Part shown: positions 1 through 8,159 of the stretch, in pieces
How positions within the stretch are numbered: position 1 is the stretch's first letter
How the letters are laid out: each line of letters begins with the position of its first letter
Assembly (NCBI GenBank): GCA_016218715.1
Contig: JACRDG010000032.1
Coordinates: 186,001-250,000 of the forward strand
DNA from: Desulfomonile tiedjei
GTDB taxonomy: Bacteria; Desulfobacterota; Desulfomonilia; Desulfomonilales; Desulfomonilaceae
Direction of reading: 5' to 3'
Length of the DNA: 64,000 bases
Notes under the pieces: generated by a model
What the model saw: the letters and a program-made list of their open reading frames with translations, nothing else
The model's database searches: none
Told to the model about the DNA's origin: nothing
Translations under genes and position numbers: made by a program

Positions 1-74
1 TTCCCCCCAAGATTATTCTTTGAAGGCGACTTGGTACCAGGGCCATGCGCCGCGGCCGGCGGAAGGGTCACCCA

Positions 75-425
75 ATGAAGCCAATTGGTGCTGTTTTGCT
101 CGTGCTGTCGATATGTTTGCTGTCGGGAGTGAGCTGGGCACAATACTACTACTACAACGGATATGTGTACCAGTATCCTCCCGCTTACAACTCCGCCCCA
201 CCGCCCAATCCCCAGGTTCCTAACGCCCAGATCCAGCGGCCTCAGCAGCCACGAGCAGGTGCAAAGGGCACTTGGGCAGGCCTGCGCCCATTCTTCCGGT
301 CCAAATCAGTTCCTGAGACGATACGGCATTGGGACCGCAACAACCGGGTCGACGACTTTCTGGAACTCCAACGGGGGACGCTCGGACGAGAAACCGATCT
401 CGAATACATGCTGAGAACATTCTGA
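75..425 (+). CDS. small Tyr/Pro-rich exported protein, function unknown
   Basis: A 116-residue protein I do not recognise. Residues 1-21 form a signal peptide (MKPIGAVLL then a hydrophobic stretch to SWA). The mature part starts Gln followed by four tyrosines and continues Tyr/Pro/Asn/Gln-rich to about residue 60. The C-terminal half is charged and ordered-looking (FFRSKSVPETIRHW, then VDDFLELQRGTLG). I chose the ATG at 75 because GGAAGGG lies 7 bases upstream and it opens directly into the signal peptide; the ATG at 45 would add a basic extension. It is convergent with the EI24-like gene. Export is inferred from the signal peptide; no function is proposed. Confidence 0.7.
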   Translation: MKPIGAVLLVLSICLLSGVSWAQYYYYNGYVYQYPPAYNSAPPPNPQVPNAQIQRPQQPRAGAKGTWAGLRPFFRSKSVPETIRHWDRNNRVDDFLELQRGTLGRETDLEYMLRTF

Positions 426-454
426 GAGGATGAAGCTTCCTGTGCCTGGGGGCT

Positions 455-1225
455 TCAGGATCTGTCTCTGGGGCACAGATCCAGGAAGAGGAGCGTTGCA
501 CCGACCACGGCGACCGGGATGAAGAGCAGGTTGACCACCGGTATCGATGCCATGACAACGCTGCCGAGCCCAAAGCCGAAGACCGCACGCAGCCGCGACC
601 GGAGAAAGCCCTTCTTCTCTTCCCACGAGAATCGGCGGCGATCCATCGGGTATCCGAGGTACTCGTAGGAAAACATGTAGGCGGAAAGTAAAGCCCCACC
701 GACCGTATAAATCAAGTGACCGAGGCCCGGAATCAGGAGCAGCGGGAGTCCTCCCACCATCAGCGCCAGATAGATCCCCAGGATTTTCAGCGAATGGTGG
801 AGAGACCGCAGTGAGTCCTTCAGGAGCAGGATCACCGAAAAAGGCTCTTCATCTCCGATCCCGGTGGCCAATTGCTCGGTTCTCTGGGAGATCAGGTCGT
901 TGAAAGGTGCAGCCAGGGCAGAAGCAATGCGGGTAAAGAGGAAGACGACGACCAGCGTCACCACCACCGCGACCAAGACGACTACTGCGTAGTAGACGAC
1001 TTGCCCGTACCATGCGGAGGTGTCGACGAACCGGGAGATGTTCCCGGAGAGCTTGTACAAGAGGACGTACGTCCCGCCCACGAGAACCGTGCTGATAGCT
1101 GTCGGTGCCGCTGCATACTTCCACAGGCTCCGATGGGTCCACAAAAATCGCGCGCCCCGGACTACGTAGAGCAGAGACGAGAGAAGCGAAATCGCAGGCA
1201 CTACTGTCCTGTGCTGCAGTTCCAT
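455..1225 (-). CDS. EI24/CysZ-like integral membrane protein
   Basis: A 256-residue polytopic membrane protein resembling the EI24 (Pfam) family, which includes the sulfate transporter CysZ and uncharacterised relatives. Hydrophobic segments lie near residues 12-60, 68-105, 145-185 and 225-250, separated by a soluble loop that includes the family-like stretch LAAPFNDLISQRTE. The ATG at 1225 is chosen over one ten codons upstream because a strong GGGAGGAG lies just before it. No cys genes adjoin it, so sulfate transport is not claimed. A selenoprotein gene lies directly upstream on the same strand, about 75 bases away, and the two may be cotranscribed. Confidence 0.75.
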   Translation of the reverse strand: MELQHRTVVPAISLLSSLLYVVRGARFLWTHRSLWKYAAAPTAISTVLVGGTYVLLYKLSGNISRFVDTSAWYGQVVYYAVVVLVAVVVTLVVVFLFTRIASALAAPFNDLISQRTEQLATGIGDEEPFSVILLLKDSLRSLHHSLKILGIYLALMVGGLPLLLIPGLGHLIYTVGGALLSAYMFSYEYLGYPMDRRRFSWEEKKGFLRSRLRAVFGFGLGSVVMASIPVVNLLFIPVAVVGATLLFLDLCPRDRS

Positions 1226-1300
1226 CAACTCCTCCCAAAATCGGCGAGCCTCCAACCGAACGTTATTCTTGGCAATTGCTATTCATGCACCAAACCGGCA

Positions 1301-1528
1301 TCACGTTCGCGATTTGATCGCAGAAGCTACTTCGCCTTCATTGGGAAACCGACCACGCTCCTTCTTGGAAAAGAGGAGCTTCCCACGATATTCGACCTCG
1401 AACACCCCGCCGCTGGCCGGGATCAGTTCCACGTCTATGCCGAATTCCCTATTCAACTCATCAGCCAAACTGGCAGCTCTCGGCTTGTAGTTTCAAACCG
1501 AGCAGTAGGTGATCCTGCAGTCCTTCAT
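1301..1528 (-). CDS. SelW-like (Rdx family) selenoprotein with in-frame TGA
   Basis: A 75-residue thioredoxin-like protein of the SelT/SelW/SelH (Rdx) family. It is visible only if the TGA at 1493-1495 is read as selenocysteine. The N-terminus reads MKDCRITYCSV-U-NYKPRA, giving a C9-x-x-U12 redox motif in its usual place after the first beta strand. Downstream of the TGA the frame stays open and carries the family signature SGGVFEVEYRGKLLFS and then GRFPNEGEV. A hairpin able to act as a bacterial SECIS (AGCCGA pairing with UUUGGCU) starts about 10 bases after the TGA. The ATG at 1528 has GGAGG 11 bases upstream; an in-frame ATG six codons earlier is an alternative. Family role: probably thiol redox; substrate unknown. 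A standard caller would discard it. Confidence 0.85.
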
Positions 1529-1687
1529 CCTTCCAGTGACCTCCATCGCGAGATTCCGAGCGGAACATGCGGGCAGATTATAGTCGGTCATCACGAGGGT
1601 TGCAAGGCGAGGGAAGAAACGAGGTGACCAACCAAAAAGGGCAACTATTTTACTAAACAGAAAAGAAAATCTCAAGTAAAAAAGAGC

Positions 1688-1716
1688 TTGACAATCAAAC
1701 TACGCGGATATATGGT
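1688..1716 (+). promoter_or_regulatory. predicted sigma70 promoter of the dcw cluster
   Basis: TTGACA at 1688-1693, a 17-base spacer, then TATGGT at 1711-1716 (TATATG two bases earlier is an alternative -10). It sits about 200 bases upstream of rsmH, leaving a long leader (1717-1915) in which I see no mraZ-like gene. The 1529-1915 interval otherwise holds no recognisable feature. Confidence 0.55.
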
Positions 1717-1915
1717 TCTTTTAGAAGAGTAAGAACCAGTGCTATCCGGGCCCGACTGGCGCCGGCAGGTGCAATCATCTGATTCGCTTGCCGGTAAGAC
1801 GCAAGAATTGGACGACTCCGCTCGATTTCCAGTGCACTGCCTACGGTCGTATCCAAAAGGAATGCACCCCAACTTCTCCGGCGTACTGCGGGATGCAAAT
1901 CAGGACAGGAGGCAC

Positions 1916-2848
1916 ATGGTGCATGTCCCGGTGCTCTTACACGAAATGCTTGATGCCATCAGGCCTCGCTCCGGCGGGGTGTACCTCGACGGAACACTGG
2001 GAGCCGGCGGGTATGCGGAGGCAATTCTCCTGGCGTCGGAGCCGGACGGTCGGCTTGTGGGTCTGGACCTCGATCCCTTTGCCGTCGAGCGAGCCCGGGA
2101 AAAGTTGCAGTGGTACGGAGACCGGTTTCGTGCCGTTCACGGCGGTTTCCACGAGGCGAGGGGTATTCTCGGCTCACTGGGAATTGCCGCTCTAGACGGC
2201 GCGGTGATCGACCTGGGGCTCTCTTCGGACCAGTTGGAAGCGGCGGCGCGCGGATTCAGTTTCCAGCGAAGCGGCCCGTTGGACATGAGATTCGATCCGA
2301 CTTCAGGAGAACCGCTCTTCGAGCAGTTGATGAAGATTTCCACCAAAAAACTTGAGGAAATACTTGCAACATACGGAGAGGAAAGGTATTGCAAAAAACT
2401 GGCCCGAGGGATAGTTGACGCGCTTGCCCAGGGGAAGCTGAAAAACACCCATGATCTCGCAGAACTGGTGGCGAGAGTCTATGGGAAGAAGCGGGAGAAG
2501 ATCCATCCCGCCACGAGGACGTTCCAGGCATTGAGAATCGCGGTGAACCGGGAGCTGGAGAATCTGGAGATCGCGTTGAGAGACATTCCTCTTTTACTCA
2601 AGAAAGGGGGACGCTTCTGCGTGATCTCTTACCATTCACTGGAGGATCGTGCGGTGAAGCTCTCCTTCAAAGAGAAGGTCAAGGACTCCGAACGGTGGTC
2701 CACGTTCACCCTGCGCCCGGTGAGACCGCGTGATGAAGAGATCCGGGCCAATCCACGGGCCAGATCCGCACGGATGCGGGTCCTCATGGCGTTGCAAGCC
2801 CAGGCGACCGAGCCGTCAGCCGAGCCCGTCGCAGGGAGAGACCAGTGA
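1916..2848 (+). CDS. rsmH: 16S rRNA (cytosine1402-N4)-methyltransferase RsmH (MraW)
   Basis: A 310-residue SAM-dependent methyltransferase that modifies C1402 in the 16S rRNA decoding centre; normally the first or second gene of the dcw cluster. The N-terminus MVHVPVLLHEML is the family start. The SAM-binding loop is YLDGTLGAGGY (about residues 22-32), followed by GLDLDPFAVERA. The family motifs DGAVIDLGLSSDQL and GGRFCVISYHSLEDR are present. The ATG at 1916 is preceded by AGGAGG at 1907-1912; longer upstream extensions have no homology-like content. Its last bases overlap the GTG start of ftsL. It opens the dcw run, with mraZ missing upstream. Confidence 0.96.
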   Translation: MVHVPVLLHEMLDAIRPRSGGVYLDGTLGAGGYAEAILLASEPDGRLVGLDLDPFAVERAREKLQWYGDRFRAVHGGFHEARGILGSLGIAALDGAVIDLGLSSDQLEAAARGFSFQRSGPLDMRFDPTSGEPLFEQLMKISTKKLEEILATYGEERYCKKLARGIVDALAQGKLKNTHDLAELVARVYGKKREKIHPATRTFQALRIAVNRELENLEIALRDIPLLLKKGGRFCVISYHSLEDRAVKLSFKEKVKDSERWSTFTLRPVRPRDEEIRANPRARSARMRVLMALQAQATEPSAEPVAGRDQ

Positions 2849-3192
2849 AGACAACGCCCCAAAAGACCTTCCGGGTAACCGGCACGCTGGCTGGCGCGTG
2901 GCGTCGCGTTGCCGGGAGGGCCGGTATTCAGCGGGCAGGAGCGTTCATGGCGGTGGTTCTCTGCGCCGCGGTGCTCTTCGTGGGGCTGTACTATGTTTGG
3001 ACCAGAATGCAGATGGTGCAGATCGGTTACGAGATATCTACGCTGGAGCAGAAGAACAGGCAGCTGAAGAAGCGCGCACGGGAACTCATGCTGGAGATAG
3101 CCTCGCTACAGTCTCCCGGCGAGTTGGAAAAGAAGGCGTCCAAGATCGGCCTGACGCTTCCCGCGATGGGGAACGTAGTCCATGTACCGTGA
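2845..3192 (+). CDS. ftsL: cell division protein FtsL-like
   Basis: A 115-residue bitopic protein in the ftsL position between rsmH and ftsI. It has a basic cytoplasmic N-terminus of about 33 residues, one membrane segment near residues 34-55 (FMAVVLCAAVLFVGLYYVW), and a periplasmic heptad-rich segment (IGYEISTLEQKNRQLKKRARELMLEIASL) expected to form the coiled coil with FtsB/DivIC-type partners. The last part, ELEKKASKIGLTLP, is typical of FtsL. FtsL sequences diverge, so the name rests on position, topology and length. It uses a GTG start overlapping the rsmH stop, with GGGAGAG upstream, and its end overlaps the start of ftsI. Confidence 0.85.
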   Translation: MKTTPQKTFRVTGTLAGAWRRVAGRAGIQRAGAFMAVVLCAAVLFVGLYYVWTRMQMVQIGYEISTLEQKNRQLKKRARELMLEIASLQSPGELEKKASKIGLTLPAMGNVVHVP

Positions 3193-5152
3193 TGCAAAGC
3201 CGATAAACTGGGTGGCATTCAGAATCGTCCTCGTGGCGGTTCTCTTTGCAGCCGGCACGGTCCTCCTGATGGTTCGGGCGTACCGACTGAGCATATCCGA
3301 TGCCGAGGCGCTCAAGAAGCTTGCCGGCAAACAGCGGAAACTCGTGCTCCACTTGGAGGCCCGTCGCGGCATGATCGTGGACCGCTACGGCGAGCCGGTA
3401 GCGGCCAGCATCGAGGTCAATTCCGTGTACGTCAATCCGCGTAGGATTTCCGACAAGCAACAGACCGCGAAGGTGTTAGCGGAAATCCTCGAGATGGATG
3501 AGAACGAAGCCCTGAAGAAACTGAACGAGAACAAGCATTTTGTCTGGATGCGCCGCCGCGTTTCGCCTCTGATCGCGGATCGGGTCGCCAAGGCGGATCT
3601 CCAGGGAGTGTTCACGGATACCGAGTACCAGCGGTTTTATCCGTTGCGCAATCTGGCTGCCCACGTAGTCGGCTTCGCGGGTATGGATTCCCAGGGCCTG
3701 GAAGGGGTCGAGTTGTACTACGACGAGGACCTGAAGGCCGATCCGATTCCTGTTACCGCGCAGCGGGACGCGCTCGGGCGCCCAGTGATGTTCACGGCCA
3801 TGGGGGAGGACCCCAAGCGGCGTGACCTCCATCTGACCGTTGACCGCAACATCCAATACATCGCGGAGAGAGAACTGGAGGAGGCGGTCCGGAAAGAGCA
3901 GGCCAAGGGCGGCGTGGCCATTGTCATGGACGCGGATTCCGGCGAGATCTTGGCATGTGCGGTGAGTCCGGGGTACAATCTCAATGTGTTCGGGAAGACG
4001 CCTGCGGATACGAGAAGAAATCGCGCGGTTGCCGATACATTTGAACCGGGGTCCACTTTTAAGGTATTCTTAGCTGCTGCCGCGCTGGATCTGGGGAGGA
4101 TAGATCCGGGGGAGAAATTTGACTGTCACAAGGGGCTGTATAGATATAACGGAGTGGAAATTCACGATATTGTCCCGCATAAGTTGCTCACCTTCCGGGA
4201 GGTCATCGTTCATTCCAGCAATATCGGCGCGGTGAATATTTCAGAAAAGCTCAAGAAGACTGAATTTTTCAGAATACTCCAAGGCTTCGGGTTCGGGTCG
4301 GTCACCGGGGTGGATCTCCCGGGCGAGCGGCCCGGTGCTTTGCCGTTGCCGGGGAAATGGTCTGTTCTGACCAAGGCGAATATAGCGTTCGGCCAGGGGA
4401 TCAGCGTCAATCCGATCCAGTTGACCGCGGCCTTTGCCGCTGCCGTCAATGGCGGCCTGCTCTACAAGCCCCATGCGATGAAGCGAATGACCAACGCTCT
4501 CGGCGAAGTCGTTCGAGAAGATGCTGCCACGCCGGTGCGCAGGGTGATCAAGCAGTCCACCTCGGAGGAGGTGGTACGGATTCTCCGGGACGTAGTGCAG
4601 GAAGGGACCGGAAAGGGAGCCGCCATAGCCGGTGTTGACGTGGTGGGTAAGACCGGAACGGCCCAAAAGGCCGATCCTGCCGGTGGATACGCCAAGGATC
4701 GCTATGTCGGCTCGTTTATCGGTGCGATGATGGGCACAACGCCGAGGCTGGTGATTTCCGTCGCGGTGGACGAGCCTGGAGGCCGAAACAGGACGGGTGG
4801 AAAAATTGCGGCCCCGGTGTTTAGGAAGATCGCGGAAGGGATCCTTGCCCTCTGCGGGAGCGGCCCGAACCAGGCTGACCGGATTCTGGCTTCGGCTGAA
4901 TCGCCATTCAAGAAATTCAGTCAGTGCCCGCGAAAGAAGGTCAAGGTCCGCAAGGGGCCCCATTCAGGAGAATGGGTCGTGCCTGATCTCAAAGGGTTGG
5001 ACATGCGACAGGTGCTGGATATTTGTGGGAAAATGAAGTGTGACGCGGCTTTTCAAGGGATCGGTCACGCAGTGGAACAGGACCCCAAGCCGGGAAGGAT
5101 TCTGAAGGAAGGGGAAGCCCTGAAGGTTTCCTTTGAGGATCAACAGTCCTGA
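3182..5152 (+). CDS. ftsI: class B penicillin-binding protein, FtsI-like transpeptidase with C-terminal PASTA domain
   Basis: A 656-residue division-specific peptidoglycan transpeptidase. It has one N-terminal membrane anchor (about residues 11-32), the pedestal motif RRGMIVDRYGEPVA (61-74), then the transpeptidase domain with all three catalytic motifs: SxxK as S291-T-F-K294, SxN as S345-S-N (or S346), and K490-T-G492. A PASTA module fills about residues 590-656 (WVVPDLKGLDMRQVLDIC to the end), as in SpoVD- and PBP2x-like proteins and longer than E. coli FtsI. It lies between ftsL and murE with 1-11 base overlaps. Expected partner: the FtsW flippase-like glycosyltransferase encoded downstream. 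Confidence 0.95.
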   Translation: MYRDAKPINWVAFRIVLVAVLFAAGTVLLMVRAYRLSISDAEALKKLAGKQRKLVLHLEARRGMIVDRYGEPVAASIEVNSVYVNPRRISDKQQTAKVLAEILEMDENEALKKLNENKHFVWMRRRVSPLIADRVAKADLQGVFTDTEYQRFYPLRNLAAHVVGFAGMDSQGLEGVELYYDEDLKADPIPVTAQRDALGRPVMFTAMGEDPKRRDLHLTVDRNIQYIAERELEEAVRKEQAKGGVAIVMDADSGEILACAVSPGYNLNVFGKTPADTRRNRAVADTFEPGSTFKVFLAAAALDLGRIDPGEKFDCHKGLYRYNGVEIHDIVPHKLLTFREVIVHSSNIGAVNISEKLKKTEFFRILQGFGFGSVTGVDLPGERPGALPLPGKWSVLTKANIAFGQGISVNPIQLTAAFAAAVNGGLLYKPHAMKRMTNALGEVVREDAATPVRRVIKQSTSEEVVRILRDVVQEGTGKGAAIAGVDVVGKTGTAQKADPAGGYAKDRYVGSFIGAMMGTTPRLVISVAVDEPGGRNRTGGKIAAPVFRKIAEGILALCGSGPNQADRILASAESPFKKFSQCPRKKVKVRKGPHSGEWVVPDLKGLDMRQVLDICGKMKCDAAFQGIGHAVEQDPKPGRILKEGEALKVSFEDQQS

Positions 5153-6762
5153 TGATCGAGCTGAAGGAAATTTTGGCCGTTCTGGATACCCCGAGCTTCG
5201 GCGGAGATACGACCGTCCCGATTCTCGGAGTGACGCACGATAGCCGGCAGATCGAGCCGGGATGGCTTTTTGCGGCCATGCCGGGTGAAAAGAGTGACGG
5301 GCATGACTTTGTTCGCGACGCGCTGCGCCGCGGCGCAGTGGCGGCTCTGGCCGAGAAGCCTCGGCCGGCGGATGTGAACGAAGCGATCGGCTGGATCTGT
5401 ATTCCCAATACCCGCAGGGCATTAGGCAAAGTCGCCGCTGCGGTTTACGGCAGGCCCACGAGCAAGATGGCACTGGTGGGGATCACGGGAACCAATGGGA
5501 AGACCAGCCTCACCTATCTTCTGGAAGCCATTGTAACGGCCGCGGGCGGCAATCCCGGCGTGATCGGCACCATAACCTACCGGTGGGGCGGCAAAACCAA
5601 ACCGGCTGCGCGCACGACCCCCGAAGCGTCGGACCTCCAGTGGATGTTCAAGGAGATGGTCGAGTCCGGGGTGACGCATACGCTCATGGAAGTGTCCTCG
5701 CACGGCCTGCATCTCGGGCGGCTGGACGGTTGCGATTTCGACGTAGGGGTCTTCACCAACTTGACCCAGGATCACCTGGATTATCACGGCAACTTCGAGG
5801 ATTACTACCTGGCGAAGCGCATGCTCTTCGACGAACTCCTCCCCGTGTCGGCGAAGGGGAACCCTGTCGCGGCAATCAACCTGGACGATCCCTACGGCGA
5901 GCGGTTGGCCCGGGAAACGGCGAAAGTCCCCGTGCTCCGCTACGGGACGCGTGCCGAATGTGAAGTTCACCCGCTGAAGGTTTCTCTGGGCATCTCGGGA
6001 ATCTCAGGTACTTTGCAGACCCCTTCCGGTCCGCTCTCACTGGAGTCGCGGCTCACCGGGTCGTTCAATCTCGAGAACATCATGGCTGCCGTGGCGGTTG
6101 CCCAAGTCCTGGGCTTTCCGGCACAGGCCATTCGGGACGGCATCCGGTCGGTCGAGGTGGTACCCGGGAGGCTGGAACGGGTCCCGTCCGAGCGCGGCTT
6201 CGTATTCGTCGATTACGCTCACACCCCCGACGCATTGAAGAACGTGCTCGCCGCGCTCCGGATCATACGCGCGGGCCGCATCATCACCGTGATGGGCTGC
6301 GGCGGCGATCGGGACCGGACCAAACGACCCGTCATGGGGAAAGAAGCCGCGGCAGGGAGCGACTTCGTCGTGGTCACCTCGGATAATCCTCGGAGCGAAG
6401 ACCCGGGGACCATCGTCCGTCAGGTAGAGCAAGGAGTGAAGGAGTACGGGTTCGCTCCGCATTCGGAACAGACCAATGGCCTGCAGCTCAGACCCGGCCA
6501 TTACCAGGTGATCGCCGACCGGCGGGAAGCCATTGCCTGGGCCGTGAAGCACCTCCGGAAAGAGGACATATTGCTCGTGGCGGGCAAGGGACACGAAACC
6601 TATCAGGAGATCGAAGGGGTTCGCTACCCGTTCGACGACAGGGACGTGCTCCGCGAGGAGCTGACCAAGAATTTGAATTTGGAGAGTGTTTCCGGTCACA
6701 AGACTCCCGGGAACGCTATCAGCGGCGGCGAAAAGCCCACATCGGGGAGAATCGGCGAATGA
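5152..6762 (+). CDS. murE: UDP-MurNAc-tripeptide synthetase, meso-DAP type
   Basis: A 536-residue cytoplasmic ligase that adds the third stem residue to UDP-MurNAc-L-Ala-D-Glu using ATP. The ATP loop GITGTNGKTS lies near residues 108-117. The motif DNPRSEDP in the C-terminal domain is the signature that in characterised MurE enzymes selects meso-diaminopimelate over lysine, so DAP-type peptidoglycan is inferred. The usual length is about 490-500; the extra 30 residues are a polar C-terminal tail after the conserved domain. The ATG overlaps the ftsI stop by one base, implying translational coupling. Confidence 0.96.
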   Translation: MIELKEILAVLDTPSFGGDTTVPILGVTHDSRQIEPGWLFAAMPGEKSDGHDFVRDALRRGAVAALAEKPRPADVNEAIGWICIPNTRRALGKVAAAVYGRPTSKMALVGITGTNGKTSLTYLLEAIVTAAGGNPGVIGTITYRWGGKTKPAARTTPEASDLQWMFKEMVESGVTHTLMEVSSHGLHLGRLDGCDFDVGVFTNLTQDHLDYHGNFEDYYLAKRMLFDELLPVSAKGNPVAAINLDDPYGERLARETAKVPVLRYGTRAECEVHPLKVSLGISGISGTLQTPSGPLSLESRLTGSFNLENIMAAVAVAQVLGFPAQAIRDGIRSVEVVPGRLERVPSERGFVFVDYAHTPDALKNVLAALRIIRAGRIITVMGCGGDRDRTKRPVMGKEAAAGSDFVVVTSDNPRSEDPGTIVRQVEQGVKEYGFAPHSEQTNGLQLRPGHYQVIADRREAIAWAVKHLRKEDILLVAGKGHETYQEIEGVRYPFDDRDVLREELTKNLNLESVSGHKTPGNAISGGEKPTSGRIGE

Positions 6763-8156
6763 GAGCCGAAGGCGGACCATTCCAGGCAGACGCAATAGCC
6801 CGCGCGTGCGAGGGGACCGTGATGTCCGGCGACCCTTCAGCGATGTTCCCGGCTATCTGCACCGATTCCCGCGAGATCAAGGAAGGCGATCTCTTCGTGC
6901 CGCTCAAAGGCCTGAGTTACGATGGCCACGATTTTCTGTTTCCGGCCCTGGAAGCCGGAGCTCGAGGCAGCCTCGTGAACCGCGATGCACACAGGGACAT
7001 CCCCCAATTTCTCGCCAACTCTGTCCTGATCCAGGTGCAGGACACCCTCCAAGCTTTGTCTACTCTTGCATCAGCCCACCGAATACTCTATCCCACCCCC
7101 CTGATCGCGGTTACAGGCTCCTCGGGCAAAACCACGGTGAAGGAGATGATTGCGGCCATTCTACGCAGGTCGCATCGTCCCCTCGTGTCGGAAGGCAATT
7201 TCAACAACCTCATCGGCCTGCCCATGACTGTGCTGAACCTCCGCCCCGAACACGACGTGGCGGTGGTGGAAGCGGGCATCAACGTCGTGGGCGAGATGGA
7301 TTCACTGGCTCGGGCCGCGCGGCCTGACGTCGCGGTGATTACCACCGTGGGCCCCGTACACCTGGAAGGCTTGGGCACCACGGAGACCGTGGCTGCAGAA
7401 AAGTTCAAGCTGGTCCGCGGCCTCGCGGCGACGGGGACCGCTGTTGTTCCGGAGGATAATCCGTTTATCGAGCCGCTGCTGCAAGATTGCTCGTGCCGAG
7501 TGGTTCGATTCGGCATTGACACCGGCGATTACCGGGCCGCGGCGGTAAACGGTCGGGACGGAACGACGTTCCAAATGATAACCCCGTCTGGAAGCAGGAC
7601 GATCAAATTGCAGTGCCCGGGACGCCACAACATAGCCAATTCCCTTGCGGCAGCCGCGGCAGCCATGGCCGTGGGAGCGACGATCGAAGAGGTCGGCGAA
7701 GCGCTCGACCGGTTTACCGCGCCTCGGTGGCGCATGGAGGTTCTCGGCCTGTCGGGGAATCGGAAACTCATCAGGGACTGCTATAATGCCAATCCCCTTT
7801 CGGTCAAAGCTGCCCTGGAAGTCCTTGCAAAGGCCGGGACCGGCGCGAGGCTGGCCGTGCTTGCAGACATGGCGGAACTGGGAGCCCGTTCGGAGGCGCT
7901 TCACCGAGAGATCGGCAAAGAAGCGGCCCGCCTCGGAATCGAACGGCTTATCTACGTGGGGAGTTTTGGCAGGGCCGTTCACGAGGGGTTTGTCGCGGGC
8001 GGCGGGAACGAACGCGCGGTCACGCTGGCCGAGGACAAGGACACGGCGTGGCATGCGATAGCTCCCGTGGTCAGGGACTTCGACGCAATTCTCGTGAAGG
8101 GGTCACGCATGATGAGGATGGAGATCCTGGCGGATCGAATAGTGGAGGAAAACTAG
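6759..8156 (+). CDS. murF: UDP-MurNAc-tripeptide:D-Ala-D-Ala ligase MurF
   Basis: A 465-residue Mur ligase that attaches D-Ala-D-Ala to complete the UDP-MurNAc-pentapeptide. The N-terminal substrate domain contains the DSREIKEGDLFVPLKG motif (about 31-46). The P-loop is AVTGSSGKTTVKEM (about 112-125). The central domain has NFNNLIGLP and EAGINVVGEMD; the C-terminal domain has DCYNANPLSVKAAL, typical of MurF. Its ATG overlaps the murE stop in an ATGA arrangement. The D-Ala-D-Ala ligase that supplies its substrate (ddl) is not in this cluster. Confidence 0.96.
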   Translation: MRAEGGPFQADAIARACEGTVMSGDPSAMFPAICTDSREIKEGDLFVPLKGLSYDGHDFLFPALEAGARGSLVNRDAHRDIPQFLANSVLIQVQDTLQALSTLASAHRILYPTPLIAVTGSSGKTTVKEMIAAILRRSHRPLVSEGNFNNLIGLPMTVLNLRPEHDVAVVEAGINVVGEMDSLARAARPDVAVITTVGPVHLEGLGTTETVAAEKFKLVRGLAATGTAVVPEDNPFIEPLLQDCSCRVVRFGIDTGDYRAAAVNGRDGTTFQMITPSGSRTIKLQCPGRHNIANSLAAAAAAMAVGATIEEVGEALDRFTAPRWRMEVLGLSGNRKLIRDCYNANPLSVKAALEVLAKAGTGARLAVLADMAELGARSEALHREIGKEAARLGIERLIYVGSFGRAVHEGFVAGGGNERAVTLAEDKDTAWHAIAPVVRDFDAILVKGSRMMRMEILADRIVEEN

Positions 8157-8159
8157 CCC

